A DNA stretch of 64,000 nucleotides from Cenococcum geophilum 1.58 (Eukaryota; Ascomycota; Dothideomycetes; Gloniales; Gloniaceae): assembly GCA_001692895.1 (NCBI GenBank), contig KV748207.1, positions 1,426,001 through 1,490,000 on the forward strand, in the 5' to 3' direction. Positions 34,633-46,399 of this stretch are shown piece by piece (position 1 is the stretch's first letter; each line of letters opens with the position of its first letter). Position numbers and translations under genes: made by a program. The notes below the pieces were generated by a model. It searched no databases, was not told the origin of the DNA, and saw only the letters and a list, made by a program, of their open reading frames with translations.

Positions 34633-35760
34633 ATGCCACCAAAAGCAGCCACCACAACGCCATTGATGGAAGCAACTACTTTAAGGACAGGAGGTAATAC
34701 TAGTATGGCGGATACTAACTTATAGCAACCTATGACGGTTGGATAACTATAGAAAATAGTTAACTAGCTAATAGCTAATAATATAGTATTAAAAGAAAGA
34801 CTTAACGGAATAGAAGCAGCAAAGATTAAGCTACTATTAATTAAGAGATTTATAGGAGAGAGGTTAAAGCTTAAAGGATTCCTTACGCAGATATACTTTA
34901 AGGTCTTATAGGAAGGAGTAAAGTTACCTATGCCTATAGATCGGATAGCCTACGTAGGACTATTCTTATTAGGAAAAGTACTTAAGTAGTTTAAACTTTA
35001 CCTTATAGAAATATAGGTAAACGGAATAATAACCACTAACTAAGACGTGCAATTTATGTTCTTAAGTTGGGAAGAATTTATAGAACAACTTACATAGATA
35101 TTTGGAGACCTAGAAGAAAAAACTATAGCGGAAAAAAAACTCCAGAACCTTATGTAATAAACTTTAGTAATTAAGTATATAACATAGTTCTAGACACTAA
35201 TAACATAAATAAAGTGGAATAATAGGGCGCTTATAGCATAGTATAAATAGGGACTTAAGGCTAAAGTCTAGGATATAATTATCCTAATAAAAGATGCGGA
35301 TACCCTAAGGGAACTAATAGATTAGGTAATTAAGATTAATAATTAGATCTACTAAAGGGAATAGGCTAAGAAGGGCTAGGATAGAGTTTTATAGTTATAT
35401 AAGGCATAGAGTACGCAACAATAAAAGCTAAGTTAGAAACCGTAGTATGGCGCAGAGCTAATAGACCTAAGTAGTACTAAAGAAGCCTATAAGAGATAGA
35501 GCAAACTATAAAAACTTAGAGGATAAGGATTAAGTAATTAAAGGTCTAAGGAGTAGAGGCTAAATCAGGGATCTTAATAGCAGAAGATATTTAGGCGGAC
35601 TCTATAATAAGAGAAATAGTTTAAAGAAGGAGCTTATATAAATTACGGAAAACAGGGTTATTACGTTAAAGACTGTAAAAGTGGGCAGAGTTACTATATA
35701 GTAAAAGGTATAAAGCCAGCAGACAATATATATATATAAAGGGACAATAATATACTGCGA
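34633..35760 (+). pseudogene. gag region of gypsy copy A
   Basis: Begins ATG with MPPKAATTTPLMEATTLR. The body reads LKLKGFLTQIYFKVL*EGVK and FLSWEEFIEQLT*IFGDLEE, typical of fungal gypsy Gag. A zinc knuckle near 35631-35679 reads YINYGKQGYYVKDC: the CCHC pattern is recognisable but two Cys and the His are now Tyr or otherwise altered. Gag would package the element RNA. Multiple in-frame stops prevent translation. Confidence 0.8.
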
Positions 35761-37689
35761 GGAATAAAAGAATATTTAATTAGAAGTTTTGCGTTTTATT
35801 ATAATAACGCATACCAAATTTATAAGGACACTAAGTACGGCATAAGCTATTAGCTATAAGAGCTAGCACCTATAGGATATAGAGGAACTAACGAACCAGT
35901 TCATAGATTAGACATTAAGGATAATAAATTTAACCTAGGCGAAATATTCCGTGATGATAAGGTAATAAGGGCCGCTTACTAGGAGCGAGTAGACCTTAGA
36001 GATATTATACTAAAAGTAGAGAATAATTCTATTATAGTATAAGGAACATTAGTAGGGATTAAAACCCCACTAGATATAATATCTATCGCTTTATAAGATA
36101 TAAGAAAAGTAGGATAGTAAACCACTTCAGTATTTAATAAAGGCAAAAGGCCAAAGGCTTAAGATTCTTATAGCGAGATAAGAGACAACTAAGATTCTTA
36201 AGACAAGATAAGGTAAGCTTAAGGACCTATAACGGACAATAACTAATAGAGCAGAGTAGTGGCTTAGTTTAAAGATATACAAATAAGCTTAGGACGGAAG
36301 TTCCTATAGGCATAAAATTCTTAAGACAAGATAAGTGAGATTTAAGACTCTTAAGACAAGATAAGAACACCAAGTAAGCCTAGTTAAACTAAGGCAGGAG
36401 CTAAGCTTAAGTTAGAAGTAAGCTTAGAATTAAATAATCTAAGAAATTAAGAATTCGGAGTATAAATCAGAATATTTATAGATAAGAGGCAAGGAGCTTC
36501 TTTATAGATTAGAGAATCTGCGGTATAAACAGCAATTAGACTAGGAGATAGATATATAAACCCAAAAGACTTACTAGGGGAGCATAGTATTTAGCCTAAA
36601 GATTAAAAAGTTAATACCAAGATTAAGAAGTAAGATAACTTTAAGGATTAGAGCGTAAGGCGCAAACTAAAAGAAACTATAGAAGAGTTTAGGCAAAGAA
36701 TTATCATATAGTAAGAATAGAAACTAGATAAGAGATCTAGTACATTAGGACGTATAAAAGACAGAGCACTAGTACAAAGAATTACTAATAGGCCGAGAGC
36801 AGGCATACTAAGAGCTAAGTGGCTTACTAAACTAGAATAAGAAGAGGATCTAGGGATTTCTACTAGGTTTAAGGAATAATATACTAAAGGCTATCACAAC
36901 ACAGTAATAAAGAGATATTTCCTTATAGATAAGCCGTATATACTTAGGCAGTTATACTAAAAGTGGTATAAGCAGAGATATAATAATAAGTGAGAAGATT
37001 TCTATATATAGTTGGATAAAAAGGTTATCTAAAACTACCTAATTATAGAGAAGGCTATAACGTATATTAAAGGAGCCTTAATTATAATATTAAAGGATCT
37101 AGAGAAATGTTTAGAGGACTAGAGAAGTAAGAGACGTATCTTAGTACCTATGAATAAAGTTATAACGTTTAGATTAGCATAATAAAGGTTTAAACTTAGG
37201 AATAAAGACAAGCTAAGAGTTAACCTAAAGCACCTAGTACACTATATGATATCATGGATTGCGTGCGTGGACGATATATGCGAAATACATAAGAATCTAA
37301 AGGAAAAGAATTGGAAATACCCTATAAGGATATACTAAATAATAGATAAGTAATAGTATAGGAATACTAAATATATATATAGATGGCATCCAGCAAAGGT
37401 CCAAAAGGAAAGAAGTTTAGTACTTTAACTAGGAAGATTCCTTACGGAAGAATACTTAGACGGATAATAGTGGTAGAAATACCCAGAAAACACGTATCTA
37501 TAGCATATTAAAGATAAAAAGCAAACTAGGTATTAGCTAAAAAGTAAGCCAAGTGTACTAGGATTAAGCAGCTAATAGTTAGGAAAAGTAGAGGCCTATA
37601 GGACTAAAGGGAGCTAGTAGTAAAGCCTTAGACCCTTAAAGGAATTTAAGAATAATACCTAAATTTACGAATTAATTAGTAAGATTAGT

Positions 37690-40600
37690 AGTTTAAAGCG
37701 CTAATAGATAGTAAAGCAACGCGAAACTACATCTCACTAGTAGTAGTTAAGAAAATGGGACTACCTCACAGATAAAAGGAGCAACCTTACCTATTAGTTA
37801 TAATTTTAGGAGATCCAATAACTTATAGAGGAGGGATTATTAATCTTAAAATAGGACCTATTTAGATAACTATTAAAGGAAGATAAATTAAGATATTTTT
37901 TAATATCCTACTATTAGGACGGGACGAGGCAGTATTAGGTATACCTTAGTTATAGAAATATAATCTAAGAATTAATTGGATTACAGGTTAGGTTAATATT
38001 AGAGATACTTAACGCCGTAAGATGCAATAATAAGCTAAGCTGGTATAGTACTAAGTAGGAGCAACCTATAAAGAAATAAAAAAAGGACTAAGCTATATAC
38101 TAAAGAAATACCATAAATACGGTAAGAAACTATAGTCACTAAAAAGTAAGAAGCTATTAGAATATATAGTATAGGATTATAAGATAGAGTTAGAACTAGG
38201 AATAAGTCTAAGGTTCTTTCTAATCTATAAGCTTACNNAAGAAGAAGGTANAGNNTTAAAAGAGTTTNTCTANNAAAANNTATAAAAGGGATANATTAGA
38301 CNATCNCAGTTATTAGCGGGTTATCTAGTACTATTTGTACTAAAGAAGAATAACAAATTAAGGCTATATATTAACTATAGATAGTTAAACAGCATTACTA
38401 GGAAGGATAGGTATCCTTTACCCTTAATTAGCGAAATCTAAGATAGGATAGGTAATGCGCAAATCTTTACGAAGATAGATCTAAGATAGGCGTACTATTA
38501 GATTAGGATTAAGGAAGGCGACGAATAAAAGGCAGCCTTTAGGTTAAAGGAAGGACTATATAAACCATTAGTTATATAATTTAGGCTTATAAACGCACTA
38601 GCAACGTTCCAGAAGCGTATTAATAATATATTAGGAGAATACTTAGATGAATTTGTTATAGTATATCTTGATAATATTATTATCTACTTAATAACTAAGG
38701 AAGAATATGGGGAATACGTTAAATAGGTCTTAAAGAGACTATAAGAAGAATAGATGCTAGTAGTAATTAAAAAATGCGAGTTCTTTACCAGGAAAACCGA
38801 TTTTATTAAATTTATCATTAAACTAGGCCAACTTAGCATAGATCTAAAGAAGATTAAGGCTATAGTAAATTAGTAGGAACTAGAAAATATTATATAGTTA
38901 AGATCGTTCTTAGGGTTTTACAATTACTATAAAAGGTTTATGGCGCAATAGTTAAAGGATATTAAGCCATTTACGCGGTTAATAAAGAAAGAAGAACTAT
39001 AGGTATAGGGAGAGGAGTAAAGAGAACTCTTTAAGAAAGTCAAAGAGTTATTTACCTAGGAGCCAGTTCTTAAGATCTATTAACTAGGACTAGAAACGGT
39101 TATAGAAATAGATGTATTAGACTATATACTAGGGGCATACTTTATATAAAGGCATTAAGATAAATAGCACCCAGTGGCATATTATAGTTGGAAAATAACA
39201 CTACCGGAGTTAAACTATAACATCTATAACAAGGAGTTATTAGGTATAGTTATAGCATTAAAGGAATAGAGAGCATTCTTACAAGGCACGGAGAAACTAT
39301 TTATAGTTAAGATGGATTATAAAAACCTAATAGGATTCCTAATAATAAAGGAACTTAAGCAAAGATAGGTTAGATGGGCAGAGATGCTTACGGAATACCA
39401 TTTTAAGATTTAGCATACTAAAGGTATAGATAACACGCGGGCAGATACTCTAAGCCGTAAAGCTAAACTACAAAATAAGGAAAAGCTATTAGGGGCTTTA
39501 TTACGGAAAGATACAGACGGATTAATTAGGTATAATTATCCGAAAATTGCAGCAACTTAAGAAGATAATAAACTAGAGAAAGTCTACGAGACACTAGAAA
39601 GCTTTTGGGTATAAAGAATTCTAAAAGTATAGCTAGAAGATCCACAGATAGATATATACGAAAATTAAAAAGTAAAGTACATCCTAAAAAGCATAGTAGA
39701 GTAGTTTATAAAAGACTTCTATAAGGGACTAACCCAAGGACATAATGGAGCTACGGGCTTAGTATTAAGACTTTAGAAAGAGTACATTATTAATAGAATC
39801 TAGAGGATAGCCAAAAAGGTTATAAAGGAATGTTTAGATTACTAAAGGAATAAACTAATAAGATATAAGCCATATGGAGGGCTACAACCTATTAAAATAC
39901 CAGAGAGACTATAGGAGGTTATATTATGGGACTTTATTATTAAGTTACCAAAATTAAAAGATCCTATTACCGGACAAGATTATAACCGGATCTTAGTAAT
40001 AATAGATAAGCTTACGAAGTGGGGATACTTTATAGCATACATAGAAGAAATCTTAGCAGAAGATATTGCTAGAATCTATATTAAAGAAGTATTTATAAGA
40101 CATAGAGCACTAAGTAAGATTATATCGGATAGAGATCTAAGATTTGTAGTAATATTCTAGGAAGTGTTCTTAGCGGAGTAAGGAGTTTAAGTAGTAACTT
40201 CCACTATATATCATCCGCAGACAGATAGTTAAACAGAAAGATTAAATTAGACGCTAGAGCAGTACCTAAGGCATTATATTAATTATGCATAGAATAATTA
40301 GGTATCGCTATTACCAGTTATATAGTTTATATACAATGCAACACCTTAAGAGGGAATAGGCACATCACTATTTAAGGCAAATTATGGATATAAGCTAAGA
40401 ATATTGTTATTACCATAGTAAGTGAAGAAAACAAGTAGTACAGCTAAAGAGAGAATAAAGATATTAATAAATCTTTATATAGACCTTATAGAATTAGTAA
40501 AGAAAGTATAAAAGAGAATAAAAAGGTACTATAATACTAAGAGATCTAAGGGACCAGATCTTAAGGAGGGAGATAAAGTATGGCTACTATACAAAAATTT

Positions 40601-40990
40601 TAAAAGTCAACGACTAAGTAAGAAATTGGACCACGTCAGACTAAGACCTTTTGAAATTATATAGAGGATTTCACCGGTTACGTTTAAGTTAAACCTACTA
40701 GCCAAAATGAAGATCTACCCTATATAGCATATCGCAATGCTAGAACCAGCATATAGGAATACTAAGCCACTAATCTATAAAGCAGACACGTATAGAGGAT
40801 AAGAAGAAGACAAATAATAAGTTTCGAAAATCGTTAATTATAAGGACATTAACGACAAAATATAGTACAAGGTTAAGTAGATAGGCTATATTAAGACTAC
40901 CTAGGAGCCACTAGAGAATTTAAAGAACGCTATAGGAAAGGTATAAGAGTATCGGAAGAGATTAGGTTAGGCAGCATTGATAAAAAAGGA
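37690..40990 (+). pseudogene. pol region of gypsy copy A (PR, RT, RNase H, IN, chromodomain)
   Basis: Protease: ALIDSKATRNYIS near 37,700, with the active D-S-G changed to D-S-K. Reverse transcriptase: KDRYPLPLISEI, AYY*IRIKEGDE, then YLDN at 38664-38675 where YLDD is expected. RNase H: HPVAYYSWKITLPELNYNIY (about 39170-39240). Integrase: WDFIIKLP near 39,926, SDRDLRFV near 40,127 and TERLN near 40,235, so the D, D and E of the catalytic triad are still coded. Chromodomain: YKVK*IGYIKTT*EPLENL (about 40855-40930), which places the element among chromoviruses that target heterochromatin. Ns at 38237-38310 leave a few codons unknown. Confidence 0.88.
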
Positions 40991-41692
40991 TCGCTAAAGA
41001 ATAAGTCACCTAAGGGGGACCTAAGAAGAGTAGCTACCGAACTACTTAAATCTGTTTCCTTCTCTATTAGAGGAGAATTCGTTCTTTTATTACCTAGCTC
41101 CTATAGACCTTATTAAATAAGCTTCTACTCCTTTAAATAAACTTTCTTATAAATACGTTCTAAACGCTAAAGATAGGCATAAGCTAAACGCTAAGCTTTA
41201 AGGACACGTGTGGACTCTTCTAAGGCATACTAAACCTTAAGCAGTACAGAGGCCAGCTCACTATTAAGTTTTATAGTAGCAGATTAAACACAAGACCCTA
41301 TAATAAGTTAATTAGGGAACTAGGCGACTACTAAGAGTAATAGGATATATATACTTAACATTAAACGCAGAACGAACGTCATACGATAAATACATATTGG
41401 CGCGAGTGTATTTAGAATAAAAGGAGGGTTAGCAACCAGAGGGACTCGCGATTGCAACGTAACTTAACCCCTCTTTCGCACAATAAGAGCAAGGGATCGC
41501 TATTATTTCACCTAGTAATAGTATTAAGGAGACGGTATAAAGGCAACGCTCAACCCAAGAAAGAGAAGAAATTGCTTTAGGTATAATAAGCAATAATATT
41601 AACCAAATTAATTAGACGGATATTACACCTCTAGTAAACGACCTAGAGATGCTAGGTATCTTTAAGGACGAAGATAAAGAGGAGGGAGATGG
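40991..41692 (+). pseudogene. Reading frame after the chromodomain, up to the 3' LTR
   Basis: The same plus frame stays readable for about 230 codons past the chromodomain: PNYLNLFPSLLEENSFFYYL, YKYVLNAKDRHKLNAKL, RRLLRVIGYIYLTLNAERTS, then REEIALGIISNNINQIN and LEMLGIFKDEDKEEGDG, ending at the LTR edge. Stops are again TAA/TAG where Gln/Trp fits. It could be a C-terminal extension of the polyprotein or an extra gene in the env position. There is no membrane segment typical of an envelope and I recognise no family. Confidence 0.5.
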
Positions 41693-42118
41693 TATTACGG
41701 ACGCTTTAAGTACGATATTATAACTACTTAGAGAAGAGTCGGAAGAAGCTAGTTAGTTAATACAGGCACAAACCAGGATGGAACCCATAGAACTATATGA
41801 TAAAGAATAGTAAGCAAGTTATATAACGATTGAACGTATTAACTGCGTTAAACGTAAGGAACGTCACGTTTAATACAGATAAGACGTATATTACGTACAA
41901 GAAGGATTTTATAGAAGTACGGTTATATATTTAAGGACCCTTAGTCCCTACCTAGATAGTTCCTTCCTTATAGTAATTCTTAAAATACAATTGGAGTTAA
42001 TCTATTGGGCAACCACTCCACCAGTTATTATTACGTTGTTGACTTTTATACTTATATTTCCTACACACCTAGCCTATTAACGAGCCCATCGTAGTTCTTG
42101 CTACAAGGTTCCGTTATA
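41693..42118 (+). repeat. 3' LTR of gypsy copy A
   Basis: From TATTACGGACGC to GGTTCCGTTATA, 426 bp, colinear with the 5' LTR. The differences seen are C/T and G/A only. Followed by AGAGC. Confidence 0.9.
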
Positions 42119-42590
42119 AGAGCCGTAAGTATACAATATTTTCTAAATAAGAAGATATCTAACTGTTAATAGATTCCTGTTATTAGAACACTTTGTTTAA
42201 GTTTAATAGAATATTAAAGCACCATAATATGTTATAAATAAACCTTATATAGATCTTAGCTCAATTATAGCTATTAAGGATACTTCCTTATTTAAGAATA
42301 TTTACATTCTTAAAGACTGGCCAGATATAACTACTATAGGGCTTAAAGCTACTGCGCTAAAACGAGTTCTTATAAAGCGTCTTGTAATAATCCAAGGACC
42401 TTTAGGCATTAGAAAAACGTGGCTTTAAAGGCGTTGCTTAACAATATAACAATAGAAGATCCCCCTATTATTATCACATATTATATAAACCATGCGCTAG
42501 ACCAGTTATCTAGGCATATTACTTAAAGTAACCGTCTTAATACTATCGCTTATACGGATAGACGATATTACACTATATTAGGCGCTAGGG
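42119..42590 (+). pseudogene. NFX1/ZNFX1-type SF1 helicase gene relic, part after the gypsy insertion
   Basis: Resumes after the duplicated AGAGC and reads KAP*YVINKPYIDLSSI, ILKDWPDITTI, ATALKRVLIKRLVII*GPLG with IRKT (42384-42426), where the family has Q-G-P-P-G-T-G-K-T (Walker A), then EDPPIIITYYINHALDQL (about 42456-42510), where the family has PPII-cqTNHALDQLL. This is the AAA_11 core of NFX1-type helicases. Two Walker residues are changed, so it would be dead even without the insertion. The homology fades near 42,590. Confidence 0.8.
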
Positions 42591-42654
42591 CCGTAGGGGT
42601 AAAAAGAAGAGGAAGCGTTAGGGCTCCCTCTTTTTATATCTTATATTTTATGTT

Positions 42655-43195
42655 TTTATATTATCTTATATTATCCTACCATTGTCCTACCATTGTATTA
42701 TATTATCCCATATTGTCCTACCATTATCCCGCCATTATATTATATTGTCCTATTATTGTCCTACTATTATATTATATTGTCCTATTATTGTCCTACCATT
42801 ATATTATATTGTCCTATTATTATCCTGCTATTGTGGTGGGGTAAAATGGGCCACTGCTTAGTGCCTTAGCATTTTCCTGTATATATAGAGCCTTCGGCTT
42901 TCCTCCTTCTTGGACATCACGACCGACCGGAATACATTCTTTCCTTTCTTCTTACTGACTGCTTTCCTACTGATTGATTACGACTGACGACCGACCGACC
43001 GACCGACCGACCGACCGACAGACAGACAGACGGCACTGTGACTTTCCTATCTAAGAGTGGTCGTACCCTCCCACACTATTATATTATATTATCTTACCAT
43101 TGTCCTACTATTATACCATATTATCCTATCATTGTCCTGCCATTATATTATATTATCCTATTATTGTCTTATATTATCCTACTATTATCTTAGTA
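42655..43195. repeat. ATT-rich minisatellite interrupted by a solo LTR
   Basis: The motif TTGTCCTACCATTATATTATA (17-18 bp half units) repeats at 42655-42831 and again at 43076-43195. The GC-richer block between (42832-43075) is described separately. The array leaves a 64-codon open frame that is only repeat. Confidence 0.8.
42832..43075. mobile_element. Probable solo LTR (244 bp) with a GACC microsatellite
   Basis: Begins TGTGGTGGGG and ends CCCTCCCACA, matching inverted ends, and is flanked by CTAT on both sides (42828-42831 and 43076-43079). Inside are a TATATATAGAGCC promoter-like box and a (GACC)n/(GACA)n run (42989-43031). It carries little RIP. No internal coding region is present. It resembles a solo LTR but I did not find its parent here. 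Confidence 0.6.
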
Positions 43196-44394
43196 CTGCT
43201 ATATACTTTTACCATTTACTAAGATTATAGTTATAGGTATTTATCGGCCAAGATCTGGGCAGTAACTCTTAGCAGTAATTTTACTACCCAAATCTCTTGC
43301 TAAGTTTCATTCTACTAATATAAAATCAGTAGCTTAGAGCTTGTTTTTAGTGTTATAGATCTAGATTTTAGAGCTATAGATTAATCGATTGGCGTAGAGC
43401 CGTTATATTATAGTAAAGCTATATCTAAGCAATCTATATCGTAATCCTTAGCATAGTGCTATATATAGAAATATTTAATTATAATATTTAGGAAGGTGTT
43501 TATATTTTAATTAAATTTATAAGACTATAACTAAGGGCCTTTATAGGCAGTGATATGGTAAGTTCCACAATTACTTTAATTTAGGATTATTCGGTCACTA
43601 CAGGAAAGTCATAATACTTAGCGTGGTGTTAAACTTAAGGTGCCTCTACCACTATAGTAGTAAAGACACCCCAAATTTCTAATAACTAAGATTTTGGACT
43701 ACAGCAGATCAACTACTTACTAAAATATAAAATCTGAAATTGAGTTGATCCTTCTATAAGGCTCTAGATAAGCTTTAAGCTCCTAATTTAAACTAACACT
43801 AAGACCTTAGTTTAGATTTTATATATAGTATAGCTTGCTAATCTAGAGGAGCTTTTAGATTAGAAAGTCGCTAAATTGACCAAACAATTACATTAAAATT
43901 AGATTTAAGCTTTAGATCGGATATATTCTAGGGCCTTTAGATTTAATCTAAAGTCGCCACTAAACGTTCTCTAAGATTTAATATAGGGATCTCTCCCTAA
44001 GGATCTAGTTTGATTGTAAGGTTTAAAAAGGGGTTATAATTTAGTTAAATTTATAAGATTATATTCCAAAGTCCTTATAGCGTAGTGGTATAGTACATTC
44101 TACCTCTTGCTTTAATTTGGAGCTAGCCTAACGTGATTAAAAATTGGCGTAAAAGAGCCGATATGCTTAATATATAGTGCTGAGATTTTGTTAAATATAT
44201 GACTTTGGGCGTTATAAGACACGTACAAAAATACAAGCTTAATTTAGAGCCTTACTAACGCCTAATTTAATAGGAAATGACCTTCTTTTTTAATATTTTT
44301 AATGCGCGATAAGTGGGAATCGAAGCCGCTACGCCTAGGAGTTGAATTCGCAACATCTAATTGCCCAATCTAGCTAGGAGGCTCGGCGGCGATA
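43196..44394. other. Unassigned RIP-mutated stretch
   Basis: No coding relic recognised. Contains the palindrome at 43639-43670 and a tRNA-like A-box word (TAGCGTAGTGG, near 44077) without a convincing B box or cloverleaf. Confidence 0.45.
43639..43670. repeat. Palindromic element related to 11534-11577
   Basis: GGTGCCTCTACCACTATAGT runs into AGTAAAGACACC; the two halves are imperfect inverted copies of GGTGTCTCTACCACTA. Confidence 0.55.
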
Positions 44395-44705
44395 TAATAG
44401 GGCTTAATGACGTAATAAGGCTCAACGGCAATGCAATGAGACTTAGCAACGTAATAAGACTTAGTAACATAATAAGGCTTAACGGCGATGTAATAAGACT
44501 TAGCAGCGTAATAAAACTCAATAATGTAATAAGGCTCGGCAAAATAATAAGGCTTAACGGCGATGCAATAAGACTCGGTAACGTAATAAGACTTAATAAT
44601 ATAATAAGGCTCGGCAACGTAATAAGGCTTAGCGGTAATGCAATAATGCTCGGCAATATAATGAAACTTAATAATATAAGAGTCTTAGTGACGTAATAAG
44701 GCTTA
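44395..44705. repeat. 18-bp minisatellite, open on both strands
   Basis: About 17 units of the type GTAATAAGGCTCGGCAAC / GTAATAAGACTTAGCAAC. The period is a multiple of three, so open frames of about 100 codons appear on both strands (44361-44696 plus, 44357-44656 minus). They are repeat artefacts. Units vary mainly by A/G and C/T. Confidence 0.85.
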
Positions 44706-45599
44706 GGGTTGGGTAACGAGGGGAAGACTTAAGGTTGCTTAGTTACTCTAATACCTAACAGCAAAATCTAACGGTATAGTACTGCTATTAAGGTATTCTA
44801 ATGTGGGTAGGCTATATAAAGGTTTTGTCTATAATATATCTAATATATCCTAAAAGTCTGCCTTTCGCTTATCTAAGGCTAAGTTTCTGGCCTATAATAA
44901 ATTAATTGTTATAGTTAGTAAGAGCACGACAAATAACAGTATGTTTTGCCCTATTATTCTTAGAACCGTTAAACATAAAGTAGTAGGTAGCCCATTAACC
45001 TATATCTATTAGTGCCGGCTAATAAAGTGCGTTTAAAACGTACCAATATTAATAATAGCCCTTTTGTTTTGCAGTATAATAGGCTTAATAGTAATAGGGT
45101 TTCGGTTCTTATTATTAAGTACATTTGTCTAACAGAGCTAGGTTTGCTAATTATTCCAGTCAGCATTATATTATAGGTTAATTTAATATCTTATACCTAT
45201 GGAAAAAGATAGGAGGCAGATTAAATAGAATAATTAGGGTACGCTTTTCTTTGCCGTTAGGGATTTTATATAGACATCGCATAGCATACGGGTGGGAGCT
45301 AGTAGTTATTAGTAGTGAAAAGTTTTTATACGGAATAGTGAGATTTTAAAAACCACCACTAACGGAAGGATCCTCTTACGTATTAATTAGGCTTTTGGAA
45401 TAACAAAGATAGCAAATATACATAATCTGTTAGTAGAGAGGATATACCTTAATAGGAACTGTTTATATATATAGGAACGAGAGTTAATAGGCTAGATTAC
45501 TTAATAGGTGCCAAAGTAGTTAGTAGCCAGAGTAATATTAATCTAGACTAAATTTAAACTTTTTAGAATAGGCTACCTTATACACGGTCCTACCTTATA
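44706..45599. other. Unassigned RIP-mutated stretch
   Basis: No family recognised. A plus-strand run at about 45200-45460 (from MEKDRRQIK) is relatively poor in stops but matches nothing I know. Confidence 0.4.
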
Positions 45600-46359
45600 T
45601 TACCCCACCAAAATACTTATACTTAAGAACTACTATAGTTATTTATATAAAAAATTTAATATAGCTTATTAAATAGTAATTTAGGCTTTTTATAAAATAA
45701 AAATTCTTTATTTTAAAGTTATTTTATATATAGTTTTATTTTATATTTTATATTAAAATATAGTTTTAAAATACTTATAGTGTTACGGCGCTAGTGGAAA
45801 CTAGTAAATATTGGTAAATTGTAGCGGATAATCACAGACAGTTTTATATAGTTTTAGATAGTTTTAGACATTTGCTGTTACGTAACTAGAGGATTATATA
45901 TAACGTTAAGTAGCGCCACCCTCTCCTTTCCTTTCTCTAGCTTTAGATCCTTATTTATAAACTACCAATTATATAGGCTTACGCGTCCCTCTTTTTATAC
46001 TTATGCCTTAATTAACTAAGTCGCTAACATATAGCTTAATAATTATAATAGCTATTTATATAAAAACCAATATAGCTTACTAATTAATAAGTTAAACTCT
46101 TTATAAAATATTTTATAGTATTTTATTTTAATTATATTAAAAGTTTAATATATTAATTAGTAAGCCATATTTAAAATTTTATATAAAGAGCTATTATAGT
46201 TATTAAGGTATAAGTATTTTAAAACTATATATAAAATAGCTTTAAAATTTTAAAATTTTATTTTATAAAAAGCTTAAATTACTATTTAATAAGCTATATT
46301 TAAAATTTTATATAAATAACTATAGTAGTTCTTAAGTTATAAGTATTTTAGTAGGGTAA
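45600..46359. mobile_element. Fold-back element with long terminal inverted repeats and a nested inverted repeat
   Basis: The left arm (about 45600-45780, starting TTACCCCACCAAAATACTTA) pairs with the right arm (about 46195-46359, ending TAAGTATTTTAGTAGGGTAA) over roughly 165 bases. A second palindrome, arms about 45993-46110 and 46120-46235 (ATATAGCTTACTAATTAATA facing TATTAATTAGTAAGCCATAT), lies inside the right half. There is no coding sequence. This looks like related fold-back/MITE elements, one inserted in or recombined with another. Confidence 0.7.
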
Positions 46360-46399
46360 TATTGGTACTATACATAAAGTGGCCTATACTTCTATACAG

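Larger units (their letters stand above)
34163..42118 (+). mobile_element. Complete Ty3/gypsy chromovirus retrotransposon (copy A), RIP-inactivated
   Basis: The element is 7,956 bp with two LTRs of 426 bp each and a 5-bp target duplication, so its structure is intact. The internal region codes in order for Gag, protease, reverse transcriptase, RNase H, integrase and chromodomain, all in a plus-strand frame broken by dozens of TAG/TAA codons at expected Gln/Trp positions. The LTR differences I see are transitions, so LTR divergence would overestimate its age. A second copy starts at 59148. No tRNA-type TGG primer-binding site follows the 5' LTR. Confidence 0.93.

Noticed and set aside
42650..42844. 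64-codon hydrophobic frame
   Set aside because: It is the ATT-rich minisatellite read as protein.
44357..44696. About 100-codon frames on both strands
   Set aside because: They are produced by the 18-bp tandem repeat.
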